From contig NZ_FORN01000006.1 of NCBI RefSeq assembly GCF_900114015.1, positions 124,001 to 188,000 on the forward strand: DNA of 64,000 bases, read 5' to 3'. The notes beneath the pieces are model-generated. The model saw nothing but the letters and a program-made list of their open reading frames with translations, searched no databases and was not told the origin of the DNA. Both the position numbers and the translations under genes were made by a program. Shown piece after piece: positions 62,687 to 64,000 of this stretch; within the stretch, counting starts at the first letter, position 1, and each line of letters opens with the position of its first letter. This DNA is from Caulobacter sp. UNC279MFTsu5.1 (GTDB lineage Bacteria; Pseudomonadota; Alphaproteobacteria; Caulobacterales; Caulobacteraceae).

Positions 62687-63427
62687 TTGATTCCGCCCGA
62701 CACGACCCTGTCCGACAGCCAGGCGCGCGACATCGCCGCGGCCCTGCGCGACACGGGCTTCCGCCGCCTCGCCCCCGCCGAGACCGACGCCCTGCTGGGC
62801 TCCGACGCCGTGGCCGGCTGGGAGGCCTTCGCCGACAGCTGGAACGACCTGGGCCTGGACCGCTTCATGGCCGACGGCGGCCGCTATCGGCGGCGGCGGT
62901 TCGCGGCCTTCTCGGCCTCGCCCGCCGGCGTCGTGCGCAAGCCGCACCAGCCGCACTATCAGAGCCGCGACTACAACGGCCTGAACGGCGGGGTGCAGCG
63001 CTGGTTCGAGCCCGTGCTCGACACGGTGGCCGAGCATCCGGTGACGCGGGCGCTGCTGCGCGCGGGCCTGGCGCTGTTCCATCCGCTGACCGTCGATCCG
63101 CCCCGGGCCTGGCACGTGGAGCTGCACCAGTTCCGCATCGAGGCCGGCGACGGCGAGGCGGGCCTGCCCACGCCCGAGGGCGCGCATCGCGACGGCGTCG
63201 ACTGGGTGATCGTCATGCTGGTCGACCGTCGCAACGTCGCCAGCGGGGTCACCGACATCTTCGCCAACGACGGCGCCCGCCTGGGGGCCTTCACCCTGGA
63301 GCAACCGCGCGACGCGGTGTTCCTCGACGACCACCGCGTGATGCACGGCGTGACGGCGATCCATCCGCTGCAGCCGGGCCAGCCGGCCACCCGGGACGTG
63401 CTGGTGGCGACGTTCCGGCGGGAATAG
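62687..63427 (+). CDS. 2-oxoglutarate/Fe(II) dioxygenase (2OG-Fe_Oxy_2 family)
   Basis: 246 residues. HVELHQFRIEA, PEGAHRDGVDWVIVML (HxD metal ligands) and LDDHRVMHGVTAI (distal His) match the PF10014 family that includes bacterial L-isoleucine 4-hydroxylase. It would hydroxylate a free amino acid or similar small molecule, substrate unknown. TTG 62,687 was chosen because GGAGG lies seven bases upstream; GTG 62,657 is in frame. A repeat lies directly upstream. Confidence 0.82.
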   Translation: MIPPDTTLSDSQARDIAAALRDTGFRRLAPAETDALLGSDAVAGWEAFADSWNDLGLDRFMADGGRYRRRRFAAFSASPAGVVRKPHQPHYQSRDYNGLNGGVQRWFEPVLDTVAEHPVTRALLRAGLALFHPLTVDPPRAWHVELHQFRIEAGDGEAGLPTPEGAHRDGVDWVIVMLVDRRNVASGVTDIFANDGARLGAFTLEQPRDAVFLDDHRVMHGVTAIHPLQPGQPATRDVLVATFRRE

Positions 63428-63433
63428 GCGTTG

Positions 63434-63569
63434 GACGCCCCCTCCGTCACGATGCGTATCCGCATCGCGCCACCTCCCCCGCTATGCGGGTGAGGAGGAT
63501 GTCGCGCTGATCTTCTCCTCCCCCGTGCAACGGGGGAGGTGGCGGGCGAAGCCCGACGGAGGGGGCGTC
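63434..63569. repeat. Dispersed C-rich palindrome, family B, with perfect 15-bp ends
   Basis: GACGCCCCCTCCGTC at the left and GACGGAGGGGGCGTC at the right are exact inverted copies. Inner hairpins include ATGCGTATCCGCAT and CTCCCCC-type arms. Its right end contributes the last bases of the DUF1491 gene. Confidence 0.85.
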
Positions 63570-63906
63570 ACCCCCCCTCCCCCTCCACCGGCTCGGTCAG
63601 GAAATGCCGGCCCTCGCGGTCCTCGATCTCGACCACCCAGATGTCCGGGTCGATCCGCGCGGCGCGTTCGACATAGGCGTCCAGGTCGGGCTCGAAGTCG
63701 GACCGTACCGGCTGCATCCAGAAACGCTCGCCGTCGCCGCGCATGGCCTCGCCGTACAGCCTGGCGGTGTTGGCGCGGCGGTCGACGGCCTTGACCAGCA
63801 CGGCCCCGGCGCGCGGGTCGCCCTTGCGCGCCACGGTGGCGAAGGCCCCGCCCAGCTCGGCGCGGCGGATCAGCGCACCGACCCAGATATCCGTCGAAAG
63901 AAGCAT
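63568..63906 (-). CDS. DUF1491 protein
   Basis: 112 residues. STDIWVGALIRRAELGGAFA and VARKGDPRAGAVLVK match the alphaproteobacterial DUF1491 family of small alpha/beta proteins of unknown function. The stop and last codons lie inside a family B palindrome, so the C-terminus (EPVEGEGG) may have been changed by it. Confidence 0.85.
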   Translation of the reverse strand: MLLSTDIWVGALIRRAELGGAFATVARKGDPRAGAVLVKAVDRRANTARLYGEAMRGDGERFWMQPVRSDFEPDLDAYVERAARIDPDIWVVEIEDREGRHFLTEPVEGEGG

Positions 63907-64000
63907 CGCTAACTGAACCGCAACCTCGGCGCCCTAAGGCTGCCTGCTGAAACCGCTCTCGCAGAATACGAGATCATGACGTCAAGAAAGACCGCCGAGC

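Overview
The window is high-GC DNA from an alphaproteobacterium, most likely Caulobacter or a close relative (Caulobacteraceae). This is inferred from three TonB-dependent receptors, a tryptophan-halogenase-like flavoprotein in a sugar locus, DUF2336, DUF1491 and a PHA-granule-type protein, CtrA-type and sigma-54-type promoter motifs, and strongly GC-biased third codon positions. No rRNA, tRNA, CRISPR array, insertion sequence or replication origin was recognised.

Region 1 (about 1-16,750) is a glycan-use locus. It holds a PA14-containing GH31 alpha-xylosidase, the C-terminal stump of a GH35 beta-galactosidase, a tryptophan-halogenase-like flavoprotein and a large TonB-dependent receptor on the minus strand. 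Divergent from these are an IlvD/Edd-type sugar-acid dehydratase, a KDGal kinase (dgoK), a KDPGal aldolase (dgoA), a sodium/sugar symporter, a GntR/FadR regulator, a secreted GH5 glucanase and an aldo/keto reductase. The best reading is uptake and breakdown of a galactosylated, xylosylated glucan such as xyloglucan, with galactose routed through De Ley-Doudoroff chemistry. Two identical palindromes (TGATAGCGCTATCA) lie at the same distance from -10-like boxes, and a different palindrome precedes GH5. One palindrome-bearing promoter encloses no gene before an intrinsic terminator, which makes a roughly 130-nt small RNA a serious possibility.

Region 2 (16,750-31,000) holds a LuxR-type regulator with a small gene nested in its linker, small helical and membrane proteins, an RND efflux pair, a YeiH-type transporter, the tesA/ybbA/ybbP-type cluster and a divergent pair of peptidoglycan enzymes (VanY-like peptidase and L,D-transpeptidase). 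Region 3 (31,000-53,600) is mixed housekeeping and accessory content: a second TonB receptor without a visible signal peptide, a secreted HET-C-like protein, a dipeptide epimerase, an antiporter, a MASE1 hybrid histidine kinase, an NMT1/SsuA-type ABC importer, DUF2336, a TPR-like protein, an RNase H-like pseudoenzyme, mgsA, a two-gene unit of unknown function and a Tat-exported aminotransferase.

Region 4 (about 54,000-57,300) is visibly AT-richer with small, poorly conserved genes. One resembles CdiI-type contact-dependent-inhibition immunity proteins and another an LprI-type secreted protein; it looks like an acquired or degenerating defence/immunity island scattered with decayed palindromes. 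Region 5 (57,368-64,000) returns to core-like DNA: prfC, a third TonB receptor, small proteins, a 2-oxoglutarate/Fe(II) dioxygenase and DUF1491. Several families of dispersed intergenic palindromes occur throughout.
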